A stretch of 64,000 nucleotides of DNA from Calothrix parasitica NIES-267 (GTDB lineage: Bacteria > Cyanobacteriota > Cyanobacteriia > Cyanobacteriales > Nostocaceae): assembly GCF_002368095.1 (NCBI RefSeq), contig NZ_AP018229.1:1-64000 (forward strand), written 5' to 3'. Position 1 is the first letter of the stretch; the number at the start of each line of letters is the position of its first letter. Shown here in pieces: positions 1 through 8,829 of the stretch. The translations under genes were made by a program, and so were the position numbers. The notes below the pieces were generated by a model. The model was given only the letters and a program-made list of their open reading frames with translations. It was not told the origin of the DNA and ran no database searches.

Positions 1-71
1 ACTCCTCAAACTAAGGTTTAAGTAGTTGGGAAATTCTCACTATGGAGAGAATCTTTTAAACTCAGTTTTTT

Positions 72-257
72 ATGAAAGCACGAATTATCACAGCCACCTT
101 TAAATACTGCAATTCCGGCAGGTTTGAGGAGAAAACAGTCAATTGCCTGTTTGATGACAGGGCAGAACAATATGAATTAACCAAGGTGTATGTAGTGGAA
201 TTTGGTCAAAAGATTTTGTTCTCTAAAAATAAGAATCTTTTTCTGGTCAATGATTAA
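72..257 (+). CDS. small hypothetical protein (61 aa)
   Basis: I do not recognise this short open frame. The product is mixed alpha/beta with a basic N-terminus and no membrane segment or metal-binding cysteines. A GGAGA sequence lies about 24 bases before the ATG, too far for a good ribosome site, so the start and even expression are uncertain. It stands alone at the window edge, with more than 800 bases of non-coding DNA after it. Confidence 0.35.
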   Translation: MKARIITATFKYCNSGRFEEKTVNCLFDDRAEQYELTKVYVVEFGQKILFSKNKNLFLVND

Positions 258-713
258 GATAATATTCTAAGAACAAAATTACTATGTTCTAGCTATTAGA
301 ATTTAAGTAGCTGTGATTACTTTTAGGCTACCTGTTTGCAATTCTTTCAGCGCAAAATTGCGCTGATATCAGCTAATTTTATAGGAATAAATCGCTCAAA
401 GCTGCTGTACAAGCTACTTTTGGACAAGACTATCTGTAGCAAGTACTACTTTATCTAGTAAAGATTTGAAGTTCTATACCATTGATGACCAGGTTTAATC
501 ACCTGCTAATCTACAGCGATTCTAGGGTTATCTGAAGATATAGGTTATTTGTACTGTTTACTGTACCAAAAATTCTAAAATGTAACTGGCTTGACGATTC
601 AATTTAAGGAATGAGTAAGACACGCTTTGTAATATTAATTTGTAGTTATCTATTTTTCTTTTTATTTTGACAAATTTTAAGCTCAAGCTCCTACTCAAGA
701 TATATTTTCATAA

Positions 714-767
714 AAAACAACAATACTCCCTAAGAAAGAATGCTTCTTAAGGAGTATGATTGTTTAA
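714..767 (-). terminator. terminator-like inverted repeat
   Basis: Arms around AATACTCC and GGAGTAT pair over roughly 18 positions with a short AGAATGC loop. Read on the minus strand, the stem is followed by a run of T residues, as in an intrinsic terminator. No minus-strand gene lies directly upstream, so it may instead be a cruciform or a barrier before the gene at 1082. Confidence 0.4.
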
Positions 768-916
768 GGCATATTGCCTCTCGTGATTTATTTTTCATTA
801 TTTTAATCACGGACTAGGGATTGCTGTTTGGTTTGGCGACTGAAGAACAATCCCGAAAAGAAAACGTAAACAAGTAAAAAAGGAGGTCAGAAACAACTAA
901 AAAATTGAAATGACTG

Positions 917-1050
917 CCCTTGCAGCAGTAACAAATAAATAATTATCATTACCACCTTTACAAGCTAGGCAATACTAAGAGGGTGAACCCCTTTGGCATT
1001 CCTATCTTTAAGCTTATCACATCTGGTGGTAACTGTCTCTGCTGCAAGAA
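917..1050 (+). promoter_or_regulatory. nested stem-loop leader upstream of the primase-like gene
   Basis: An outer stem, CTTGCAGCAG with CTGCTGCAAG, encloses a second stem, TTACCACC with GGTGGTAA. Inside these is a small GGGTGAACCC hairpin. The fold ends about 30 bases before the start codon of the putative replication gene. It could be a leader RNA controlling replication-protein level, or part of an origin. Only the pairing is directly seen. Confidence 0.45.
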
Positions 1051-1081
1051 AGAAAAAAGTTAAAATTCATTGATTTTTCTT

Positions 1082-3424
1082 ATGGGTGTAGCAGCTTACC
1101 ATTACGACGACTCATCATCAAAACGTTTGTTACCTGGAGACTTTTTAGGACAGCGTTTTGTTCAATACTTTCAGCATTGTTGGAAATTTATTGAAGCTTC
1201 AGTGCCAAAGTATGGGGAAAGACCTTCTTGGCATACAGAAAGCCGGTATCCGTTGGAGTTAAGAACCCTGTGGTCAAAATACCAAAATCCTGACTTACTT
1301 TTGGGATTAAGATTTGGTTCTTATACTAACTATTTCCTTTTAGATATTGATAAAAATAGTAAAAACCATCCAGAGAAGAAAAACGGAAGGTTTGATGGAA
1401 TTGGACTAGCTTTGGAAGACATAGGCTTGTGTCGAAACATACAAATTAGTTCCAGTGAAAGTGGCGGATTACATATCTATTATTTTCTTCCTTACCCTGT
1501 CCATTCCTTATCTTTAGCTGTTGCGGTCAAACACGCTCTGATAAGAGCAGGGTATGAATTGAAACAGGGAGAATTAGAACTCTTTCCTAACCCAAAACCT
1601 TATAACAAGCTTGAGCCAACTAGTTTTAACGCTCATCGCTTGCCACTCCAAGCTAATTCTTTTGTGCTTGATTGGGACTTACATCCTATCTCCGACGACA
1701 TCAATCTTTTTCTGGACTGGGCTGACTCTAGTGCTAACAGCCAAGATATGGAAGAGCTTGGAGAAGCAATGCTTCTTGCTAGAGAATGGCTTAAAGAGCA
1801 AGAATATTTTGGAAGTAAAAAATCAGCTGCTCAGTTTTGTTCTGAGTTAGAAGAGCAAATAGAGGAAGGTTGGACTGGTTTTCATCAAACTAATAACTTA
1901 CTGTTAACTATTGCTAAGTACGGAATAATCTTTCTACATCATCTAGGGAAAGATTTGGAGCGATTTATGCTGGAGAAAGCAATTTCCTTACCAGGTTACA
2001 GGCAATATTGCAGGCACCAGCATGAAATTGAAAAGCGGGTAAAGCAATGGGCTAAATCTGCTCAAAAGTATCCCTACACTCCTTTTCCTAGTTCTCCCTT
2101 GCGTCAAAATTCTTATCAAGACCACTTCTTTGGAGCAGAGGAAGAAAATAATAAAGTAGTACAATTACATCCCTCTAAAGAACGTCATGCTCAAACTATG
2201 GAGCGTATTCGGGCTGTTATTGCAATGCTTAAAGGTGAAGGGACATTTCCTGACACAGTTTACAAACGTACCCAAGCCATTATTAAGAAATCTAAAGCCG
2301 CTTTTGGAGTAGGAGTTAGTCAAACAACACTGCATAAAAAAGAATATTTGCCCTTATGGCATCCGGCTCATGAAAAAGAAGAAGGTGTAAACGCTTATTC
2401 TACCGTTGAAAAATACCCGATTTTACCCGACCCTTGGGAGGGGATAGAAGAGCAGCTAAAGCCTTTGCAGCAACAAGCTTTTCTGGATTTACACGTTACC
2501 CCCCTCTATGAAGGTTTTTGTTTGCCACCGGCAGAGCCGTTTGGTGGGGGAGGTGAAAGTGTAGAACTTGAGGAAGGGCAGCCGCAGGATGCCAGTGAAA
2601 ATGGTGTAGCCGATACGCTAGGCGAAGTTATTCCAAGTTTTTATGATGGGCAAAAGTCACAGGCTGTAAGCGATTCAGTTGAAATTAATTTAGAAAGTCA
2701 AAACCCTGAAATAATTTTTATTAATGGGATAATTCCTGAAATTTCTTCAATACGAGAAATAATTAATTCCAAATCAACTCAATCCTTAATTGACCAAATC
2801 CAGTTAGAATCTGAGTTTGAGCAATTTAATCATAATCAAAATTTATCAATCACCGGCGGCGGCGTTTTGCCAAAATTTGATAAATTAAACTTATCAATCA
2901 CCGAAACGGTAAGTTCCCCCAATAATTCAAAACCTTTTGCTCCATCCGAATCAGCTTCTGAAACCATTCCAGAAGCCAGTGCTAGATTTGGAAACGAAAA
3001 CTATCCACATGATTCAGTAGCACCTGTTAGCACTTCTGAGACTTCCGAAGTTGTGGAACATTTTTTCAATCCACCAGAACCTTCCACAACTGCGGAACAT
3101 TTTGCTGACAACCTGAATTTATCAAATGAGGGTCTTACCCCTCTTGACTACAGGAATGCTATCCATTTTGAATTCAAAGCCCAGAAAAAAGCCAGGGAAT
3201 ACCTTCAGGAGTTTTGCAGCCGCTATTCTAATCCCAGCTTGATGCCTCGCCAGCGCCAGGATTATGAGAGCTTCATCAAATACAACCTGATGCTCAAATC
3301 CTGCCATATTCCAGCGAAACAGAAAGCTCAGGATTGGCTGACAGCTAACAAGGAGATAGTAACTAATGCAAGGGAATTAGGATTGTGGGATTATTCGCAG
3401 AATCTGCCTGTTCCTGACTTTTAA
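1082..3424 (+). CDS. putative plasmid replication protein, archaeo-eukaryotic primase (PrimPol)-like
   Basis: The 780-residue product has an N-terminal domain with a hydrophobic-D-I-D motif (LLDIDKNSKNHP, about residues 95-106) and a later small-residue/His motif (SSESGGLHIYYF). Both resemble catalytic motifs I and II of archaeo-eukaryotic primase-polymerases, which start DNA synthesis on many plasmids. The C-terminal half is acidic, Ser/Pro/Glu-rich and probably disordered, and the last ~100 residues are again folded and basic. An in-frame TTG at 1070 would add four residues; ATG at 1082 is chosen because the purine-rich AAGAAAGAAAAAAG lies upstream. The folded leader and solitary position suit a replication initiator. 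Family assignment is inference from two motifs; another DNA-binding role is possible. Confidence 0.5.
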   Translation: MGVAAYHYDDSSSKRLLPGDFLGQRFVQYFQHCWKFIEASVPKYGERPSWHTESRYPLELRTLWSKYQNPDLLLGLRFGSYTNYFLLDIDKNSKNHPEKKNGRFDGIGLALEDIGLCRNIQISSSESGGLHIYYFLPYPVHSLSLAVAVKHALIRAGYELKQGELELFPNPKPYNKLEPTSFNAHRLPLQANSFVLDWDLHPISDDINLFLDWADSSANSQDMEELGEAMLLAREWLKEQEYFGSKKSAAQFCSELEEQIEEGWTGFHQTNNLLLTIAKYGIIFLHHLGKDLERFMLEKAISLPGYRQYCRHQHEIEKRVKQWAKSAQKYPYTPFPSSPLRQNSYQDHFFGAEEENNKVVQLHPSKERHAQTMERIRAVIAMLKGEGTFPDTVYKRTQAIIKKSKAAFGVGVSQTTLHKKEYLPLWHPAHEKEEGVNAYSTVEKYPILPDPWEGIEEQLKPLQQQAFLDLHVTPLYEGFCLPPAEPFGGGGESVELEEGQPQDASENGVADTLGEVIPSFYDGQKSQAVSDSVEINLESQNPEIIFINGIIPEISSIREIINSKSTQSLIDQIQLESEFEQFNHNQNLSITGGGVLPKFDKLNLSITETVSSPNNSKPFAPSESASETIPEASARFGNENYPHDSVAPVSTSETSEVVEHFFNPPEPSTTAEHFADNLNLSNEGLTPLDYRNAIHFEFKAQKKAREYLQEFCSRYSNPSLMPRQRQDYESFIKYNLMLKSCHIPAKQKAQDWLTANKEIVTNARELGLWDYSQNLPVPDF

Positions 3425-3531
3425 GAAAAATAACTCAATTGATACTTTGAAATTTGATAATACCTTTAGAGGTAGTTCACACCCCTTGATTATGTCAAAA
3501 TAAAAATAGGGGTAACTATTAATGTATCAAT

Positions 3532-3948
3532 ATGGCTAGAAAAAACTCACTACGTGAAGTAAAAAAACTATCCTCACCTAAAACTCAAGATGTTTTTGCC
3601 TACTCCGATTACTGGGAAGCCTGGGAATCACATGGTGATGATGAAAATGACTCTGCGAACTGGTCATTTTTAGCAGACGGTTCCTTTGAGGAATGTTTGA
3701 GAGGAATACAATCCCTCATCACGATTCAACTGGAATACGAAATAAGAGAAGAGAAAAATCTACCTTTGAGAGAGAATCCGGAGTGGTTTTTGGATGAATT
3801 AACAAAAAGACATCAATCGCAAGTTGAAATTGTTAAAAGGGAGTGCTTCCAAAAAGGTGAATACATCGCTCCTGGTTGGTCAATTCGCTCTATGAGAAAT
3901 CGTCACGAATGCGAATGGATTGCCAAAAATGGCAATCCAGGTTTCTAG
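3532..3948 (+). CDS. hypothetical protein (138 aa)
   Basis: I do not recognise the family. The product is soluble, rich in Trp and charged residues, with a central predicted helix and a basic C-terminal part. An AGGGGT sequence 14-20 bases upstream of the ATG is a weak ribosome site. It follows the primase-like gene by about 100 bases on the same strand and is convergent with the regulator at 3989-4873. Confidence 0.55.
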   Translation: MARKNSLREVKKLSSPKTQDVFAYSDYWEAWESHGDDENDSANWSFLADGSFEECLRGIQSLITIQLEYEIREEKNLPLRENPEWFLDELTKRHQSQVEIVKRECFQKGEYIAPGWSIRSMRNRHECEWIAKNGNPGF

Positions 3949-3988
3949 TTCAATCAAATATATTAGGTGGGGCAAATACCTTGAATTA

Positions 3989-4873
3989 TTAGCCCCAATA
4001 TACTTTATATAAAGCACCCAAAGGAGGCTTTTGGATTTCTTTCTTAAAACTCAAAGATTTATTATCCAAAAAAACACTTCCTAATTCGGTTCTTCGACCA
4101 TCTAAAAAGCTACCTCTGTCTTCATATTCATACAGTTTCGCCTGCATATTACATTTTTTTGGATTAGGTGGGGCAAAGTCAATTTTCAGTAAATCAGTTG
4201 GATGTAAAACCCAAGTAGCACCGAAAGTATTATCTCCTTCATAAAGCTTACTGCATGAATAGTTTAGTGTGAATTCTTTCTTTTCTCCTTCTTTCAAGGG
4301 TTCCTCAAAAATAACACTGACATAATTATTTCTACAATTAGAGTTCCAATTCTTTGCAATTTGAAAAAAATCATCTTGACTACTAACTGTTACTGGCTCA
4401 CCATCACACTCATAAAAATCCAGCTTTTCTATAATTTTGAGATTGTCTCGTAAGCACTCTATTACATAACTTTTACTCCACTCCAAATAGTTGCTTTCGT
4501 AATATTTAGCAGTAGAATAAACTTCTAAACACTTGAATTCATAACCCTGTCCCAATAACTCAGAATCATTATCATTGTCTTCAATCAAGGGATAATCCTG
4601 GGAATGAAAAATTGATTCCAATTCTTCCCGATTACACCCTATGGCTTTGCTTATAAGAGATAAAGTTGCGATTTTTGGCTTTATTCCGTCTGACTCATAT
4701 CTGGAGAAGGAGGATTGGTAGTTCTTAGTCTTTTTCTTTAATTTCTCCTTGTAATCTTCATCTTCAGTATTACCCTCAAACCCCTCAAGCTTTATCTCCG
4801 CCATCTTCTTGGCGATACTATAACGGGTCTGACCATACTTTTTAATCAGTCTCTCTAGAGGTATTTCTGACAT
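3989..4873 (-). CDS. XRE-family-like transcriptional regulator with a unique C-terminal domain
   Basis: The first ~85 residues look like a helix-turn-helix of the XRE type. An opening helix (RYSIAKKMAEI) is followed after a charged insertion by the typical recognition part and the 'RYESDGIKPKIATLSLISKA' pattern, which marks the third and fourth helices. The remaining 200 residues form an unfamiliar, mostly beta-rich domain that may sense a ligand or protein. The gene is divergent from the first transfer operon at 5.2 kb and about 300 bases from it, so it is a natural candidate for the repressor of transfer. That role is inference from position. Confidence 0.6.
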   Translation of the reverse strand: MSEIPLERLIKKYGQTRYSIAKKMAEIKLEGFEGNTEDEDYKEKLKKKTKNYQSSFSRYESDGIKPKIATLSLISKAIGCNREELESIFHSQDYPLIEDNDNDSELLGQGYEFKCLEVYSTAKYYESNYLEWSKSYVIECLRDNLKIIEKLDFYECDGEPVTVSSQDDFFQIAKNWNSNCRNNYVSVIFEEPLKEGEKKEFTLNYSCSKLYEGDNTFGATWVLHPTDLLKIDFAPPNPKKCNMQAKLYEYEDRGSFLDGRRTELGSVFLDNKSLSFKKEIQKPPLGALYKVYWG

Positions 4874-5148
4874 ATTTGCTCCCTAATTGCAGCAGACAAT
4901 GTACGTAGTTCATACAAAACGACTACTTCCCAACTTCGATTCAAAAGTTTCTTTGGCTACATTCTTCTCAATCAGCCATTTTATTACCAAAAAGCAACTA
5001 TTTGGTATAAAAATGATTATTTTAGTTGTAAAAAATCAACCAAGAAGATTTTCCAAAACAACCTTGTAATCACATAAAAAGCTGTGATAGTAGTAACTTT
5101 AGGTTGAATGATTTAACTGAAGCCCAGCACTAATAGGGAGTGATTAAT
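4874..5148 (+). promoter_or_regulatory. intergenic control region between XRE regulator and transfer operon 1
   Basis: Contains an imperfect inverted repeat near 4978-5023 (arms around TTACCAAA and TTTGGTAT), which is a possible operator. It also carries the first copy of the conserved transfer-operon element at 5055-5124. No gene is credible here. Confidence 0.5.
5055..5124 (+). promoter_or_regulatory. conserved transfer-operon control element, copy 1
   Basis: About 70 bases that recur at 14288-14356 at roughly 85% identity, each time before a T4SS operon. The shared parts are AACAACCTTG, a small hairpin, TGATAGTA and the block TTTAGGTTGAATGATT followed by AACTGAAGCC. The hairpin arms differ between copies yet stay complementary (TCAC/GTGA here, CACTC/GAGTG in copy 2). 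A TTGxAx box lies 17 bases from ATAGTA in both copies, which could be the promoter. One regulator probably controls both operons. Confidence 0.65.
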
Positions 5149-5169
5149 ATGACAACAAAAACCAGTTGA
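5149..5169 (+). CDS. possible six-residue leader peptide
   Basis: ATG at 5149 has the best ribosome site of the locus (GGGAG at 5136-5140, eight bases away) but reads only MTTKTS before a TGA. The stop overlaps a TTG from which the pilin frame could start. It may be a translated leader that couples to the pilin gene. This is inferred from the ribosome site alone. Confidence 0.25.
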   Translation: MTTKTS

Positions 5170-5216
5170 AGATTTCGGAAATTTTGGGACTTTTATTTGA
5201 AGTTGTAAAAAACATC

Positions 5217-5654
5217 ATGGTGACAAAAACAATCTTCGGGACACTGCAAACTAGAAAATTGCCTCTCAAGGAAAGAGGTCTGCAAAAAAAACATCACTTA
5301 TTTATCTTTATCTCAAGCACCACTTTAGCCCTGACTGGTTTCCACTCAAAAGCTAGCGCCCAAGGCGGACTCTTTGGAGGCGCTGAGAGTGCTATGAATT
5401 GCGTAATTACAAATGCTGCGGGCGGTAGCGGTATCACCAACGCACTTATTACCAAACTACCCGGAATTATCTTTTCAGTTATTACTGTGATAATTTTTGC
5501 ATACATCCTAGTGAGTCTAATCAAAATATTTCAGGCAGTTCAAAGAGGAGAAGAAGCAACTACTCTTATAGTTCCACCCCTTACTGTAATGGCTGGTGTA
5601 GCTATGATTGGAGTTGTTCAAAGCGTGTTGTTTGGCAGTAGCGGAGGTTGCTAA
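5217..5654 (+). CDS. VirB2/TrbC-like pilin subunit
   Basis: A small precursor with a basic n-region, a hydrophobic signal segment and a likely cleavage site after ASA (KASA|QGG, residue 48). A Gly/Ala-rich mature part follows with two membrane helices, about residues 75-105 and 120-140. This is the standard layout of T4SS major pilins, which are stored in the inner membrane and built into the conjugative pilus. An upstream TTG at 5166 in the same frame is possible, giving 162 residues. The stop codon overlaps the ATG of the VirB4 gene (TAATG), and GGAGG within its last codons serves that gene. Confidence 0.7.
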   Translation: MVTKTIFGTLQTRKLPLKERGLQKKHHLFIFISSTTLALTGFHSKASAQGGLFGGAESAMNCVITNAAGGSGITNALITKLPGIIFSVITVIIFAYILVSLIKIFQAVQRGEEATTLIVPPLTVMAGVAMIGVVQSVLFGSSGGC

Positions 5655-8600
5655 TGCAGCCAAAATTTAAGCCAGTTAGCAGGAGTCTTGGGAAAAGTCT
5701 TAGCTTTGGCTCCTTCTCCGGCAGACAAGCCATAATTCTTGGTTCTGCATTTTCTCTTTCGTTCTTTCTTACAAGCCTTCTCGGTTTCTCTACCAGTACA
5801 AGTATTGCCGTAGCTGCCTGGGCGGGACTTACCTGTGGTTTTCTATCAGGTACAAAACCATACAAGTACTGGTCAAATATCTACCCTCTCGTCCCCTTCT
5901 GGGTCAAGGGACAAGCCAGATATATCTCACCTGTAAAAAAAGACCGTCTGAAATCAAAGAAGGTCAAAGTGGCAAGACGAGATAAAGCTAAATTTCTACA
6001 TCCACTGGAAGACTCGCTGGAACTGATAACAGTTTGCCGTATAGAACTGGGAGACTTCACTATAAGCGGCTTTATTCTGGGAGGAGATAAGGATACTACA
6101 CTTTCAAAACTGACCATCAAATTCGGTTTTTACTGCCACGGTCTTAATCCGGTGCAGGCTAGTGCAGAAGAGTTTGCTGTAATTAGCAGAAATTTGGAAG
6201 AAGGGTTTAAAAACATCTTTGATTCCACCTTCACCATTTGCTGGTCTAGCTTCTGCACTTACAGTGATACAAAGAAGAATTTGCAAGGCAGAATTGCAAA
6301 CCAAGTCAGCCTTGAAAGTGAGTATTTAGATAATGCCAATCTTGCCAGAATTCAGGAACTAGCTGGAGAAAAGAAGCGAAAACAAGTCAACTTGAATGTT
6401 TACACCACTTTCACCCCACACATACAGGAGGAGAAGAAAAAGGACTTCACAGAGCGAATTTTTGAACATTTGGGACTTTTCTGGCTCAAAAGAATTGAAA
6501 ATAAAGGAAGGGAGATAAACGAGAAACGATTAATAGGTGTACTAAAACAGGCTGCTAAAGCTGCAAAACGGCACCTGCAAATTCTGGAAGAGATGGGACT
6601 CAAACCCACTCCTATGTCACAAGATGAATTATGGGACAATTTATGTTCTAAATTTGGGACTAATCGCATACCTCTGCCCCATATACTGATTCTGGATGAT
6701 AAGGGGCTGAGAGAGGAATTTAGAAAGGAAGACAGATATACCAAAAACCTTGCCTCAATCATAGGAGACGAAATTCACGCTACTTCTAAGCTTTTAAAGA
6801 ACGGTACCCCCTTTGCCGATCGCCGCTTTGTTTATCTTGCGGCTAAAAAGAAGTATGTAGCCGTATTGGTACTGGAGGAGAAACCCGCAGGCTTTGTAGG
6901 AGATAAGGGACAGATTCAAAATTTGTGGAGCATCTTTTCCAGAGAAGCAGTTTATGATACAGAGCTAATAACCGAAATAAATCTTGCTGACTCAAACCTG
7001 GTTCGCCTTGCTCAACAACTGTTGACTAAGAACTCCCTCTCTAAAGACTTTCAAGCCAGAGAAAAAGGAACTGTGGAAGTTGCAGCCCAGGTAAATACTG
7101 AAGATTCCCTTGATGCTCAGAAGCGGCTTTTCACAGGGGATGTACCGCTAAATACTTCTGTAGTAGTTCTTCTATACCGAAATACTCCAGAGGAATTAGA
7201 CGAGGCTTGTAGCTATATCTGCGGATTAATTGGTCAGCCTGCCAAACTTGAACGGGAAGAGCAATACGCTTGGTTTCTGTGGTTGCAGACTTTGGGAATT
7301 CGCCGGGAGCCACTTTTATCCACTCCCTATTACAGACGGCTGATGTTCTTTGCCAGTGAAGTAAGCGGAGTATGTAATTTAACTCAGGTTTCAAGGGCTG
7401 ATAACCGTGGCTTTGAACTAATTGCTCACCAAAGTAATTCCCCAGTCTTCATCAATTTTGAAAAACCAAAAAATATGCTGGTTTTGGGTACCACAGGCAG
7501 CGGTAAATCCCTTCTGGTAGCTTCCATGATTGCTGAATGTTTAGCTGAAGGAATGTCTTTTCTGATAATTGACTTACCTAATGATGACGGAATTGGTAGT
7601 TTTGGGGATTTAACCACCTTTTTTAATGGTTCCTACTTTGATATTTCCCGTGAAAGTAATAACCTGCTTCAGCCTCCGGATTTAAGTTCTATCAGAAACG
7701 AAGAAGAAAAAGCCCGCAGAAAACAAGCTTACCGAAACGATGTAATTTTGATTATCACTCAACTCGTTTTAAGTTCTCACTCCTTGGAAGGTTTTTTAGT
7801 ACAAACCATTGAGTCATTAATACCTCTTGGCATAAAAGCCTTCTATAAAGATTCAGCAATTCAAGCCCGGTTTGAAGCTGCAAGCATTGCTGGACTGGGT
7901 TCGGAGGCTTGGAGCGATAGCCCCACATTAGTGGATTTGCTTGAGTTCTTTTCCACCAAATACATTACTTTGGGATATGAGGACGAATTTGTTGATAAAG
8001 CTCTTAACCACATCCGTCTGCGGCTGCAATACTGGCTGGCTAGTTCTATTGGAAGGGCTATTGGTTTTCCTTCCACATTCAATACCGATGCGAAACTGAT
8101 TACCTTTGCCCTCACTAACATACAATCCGAAAAAGAAGCCGAGATTTTGGGACTGAGTGCTTACATGGCAGCTTCCAGACAATCTTTAAGTTCTCAAAAC
8201 TCCGCCTTCTTTATGGATGAGGCTTCAGTTTTATTAAAATTTGTATCCCTTTCCCGTCTGGTAGGACGCAAATGTGCTACTGCCAGAAAACAAGGCTCCC
8301 GCGTGATTTTAGCCGGACAGGATGCGGATTCAATTGCTGAGAGCGAGGCAGGAGAGCAGATACTACAAAATATGCCATTGCGACTTATTGGGCGGATTGT
8401 TCCAGGAGCAAGTCAAAGCTATGTAGATACTTTGGGAATTCCAAAAAGTATCATCACTGAGAACGAAAGTTTTGAACCCAATGTCAGAGAATCTTACACG
8501 AGATGGCTTCTGGACTACCAAAACACCTACATTCATTGTAGATATTACCCCTCTTACCCAATGTTAGCTCTAACTGCTAATAGCCGGGAAGAGCAAGCAA

Positions 8601-8701
8601 TACGCAACCAGTTCAAAGCCCGATACAAAGATAAATTTGATTGGTTAACCCAGTATTACCGCTACTACAAAAGCTCTTTGAAAAACGGACGTAATATCTG
8701 A
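5654..8701 (+). CDS. VirB4/TraC-type T4SS ATPase with N-terminal VirB3-like membrane segment
   Basis: The 1015-residue product starts with two hydrophobic segments (about residues 27-68) and a short basic stretch, as in fused VirB3-VirB4 proteins. The ATPase core has Walker A GTTGSGKS (residues 612-619) and Walker B FFMDE with Asp855. VirB4 proteins power pilus assembly and substrate transfer at the inner membrane. ATG at 5654 is preferred to the TTG six bases earlier because GGAGG sits at 5643-5647 and start and stop overlap with the pilin gene. The protein is longer than most VirB4s, consistent with the fusion. Confidence 0.85.
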   Translation: MQPKFKPVSRSLGKSLSFGSFSGRQAIILGSAFSLSFFLTSLLGFSTSTSIAVAAWAGLTCGFLSGTKPYKYWSNIYPLVPFWVKGQARYISPVKKDRLKSKKVKVARRDKAKFLHPLEDSLELITVCRIELGDFTISGFILGGDKDTTLSKLTIKFGFYCHGLNPVQASAEEFAVISRNLEEGFKNIFDSTFTICWSSFCTYSDTKKNLQGRIANQVSLESEYLDNANLARIQELAGEKKRKQVNLNVYTTFTPHIQEEKKKDFTERIFEHLGLFWLKRIENKGREINEKRLIGVLKQAAKAAKRHLQILEEMGLKPTPMSQDELWDNLCSKFGTNRIPLPHILILDDKGLREEFRKEDRYTKNLASIIGDEIHATSKLLKNGTPFADRRFVYLAAKKKYVAVLVLEEKPAGFVGDKGQIQNLWSIFSREAVYDTELITEINLADSNLVRLAQQLLTKNSLSKDFQAREKGTVEVAAQVNTEDSLDAQKRLFTGDVPLNTSVVVLLYRNTPEELDEACSYICGLIGQPAKLEREEQYAWFLWLQTLGIRREPLLSTPYYRRLMFFASEVSGVCNLTQVSRADNRGFELIAHQSNSPVFINFEKPKNMLVLGTTGSGKSLLVASMIAECLAEGMSFLIIDLPNDDGIGSFGDLTTFFNGSYFDISRESNNLLQPPDLSSIRNEEEKARRKQAYRNDVILIITQLVLSSHSLEGFLVQTIESLIPLGIKAFYKDSAIQARFEAASIAGLGSEAWSDSPTLVDLLEFFSTKYITLGYEDEFVDKALNHIRLRLQYWLASSIGRAIGFPSTFNTDAKLITFALTNIQSEKEAEILGLSAYMAASRQSLSSQNSAFFMDEASVLLKFVSLSRLVGRKCATARKQGSRVILAGQDADSIAESEAGEQILQNMPLRLIGRIVPGASQSYVDTLGIPKSIITENESFEPNVRESYTRWLLDYQNTYIHCRYYPSYPMLALTANSREEQAIRNQFKARYKDKFDWLTQYYRYYKSSLKNGRNI

Positions 8702-8829
8702 AGTCAAAATAATTTGGGTAAGAACTTTCCAGGACTTTCATCTTTGTTAATTGTTTGAACTGTGAAACTGTCGCCTCTGAAGCGTCAACGAACTAAGTCG
8801 TTTTTATTAATTTAATTGGTTTTAGATAC

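Larger units (their letters stand above)
258..1081. other. non-coding region with several inverted repeats before the replication-type gene
   Basis: No convincing gene is visible here. The region holds a minus-strand terminator-like inverted repeat near 718-766, a short inverted repeat CGTGATT/AATCACG near 789-822, and a nested fold from about 917 to 1050 that is listed separately. Confidence 0.5.
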
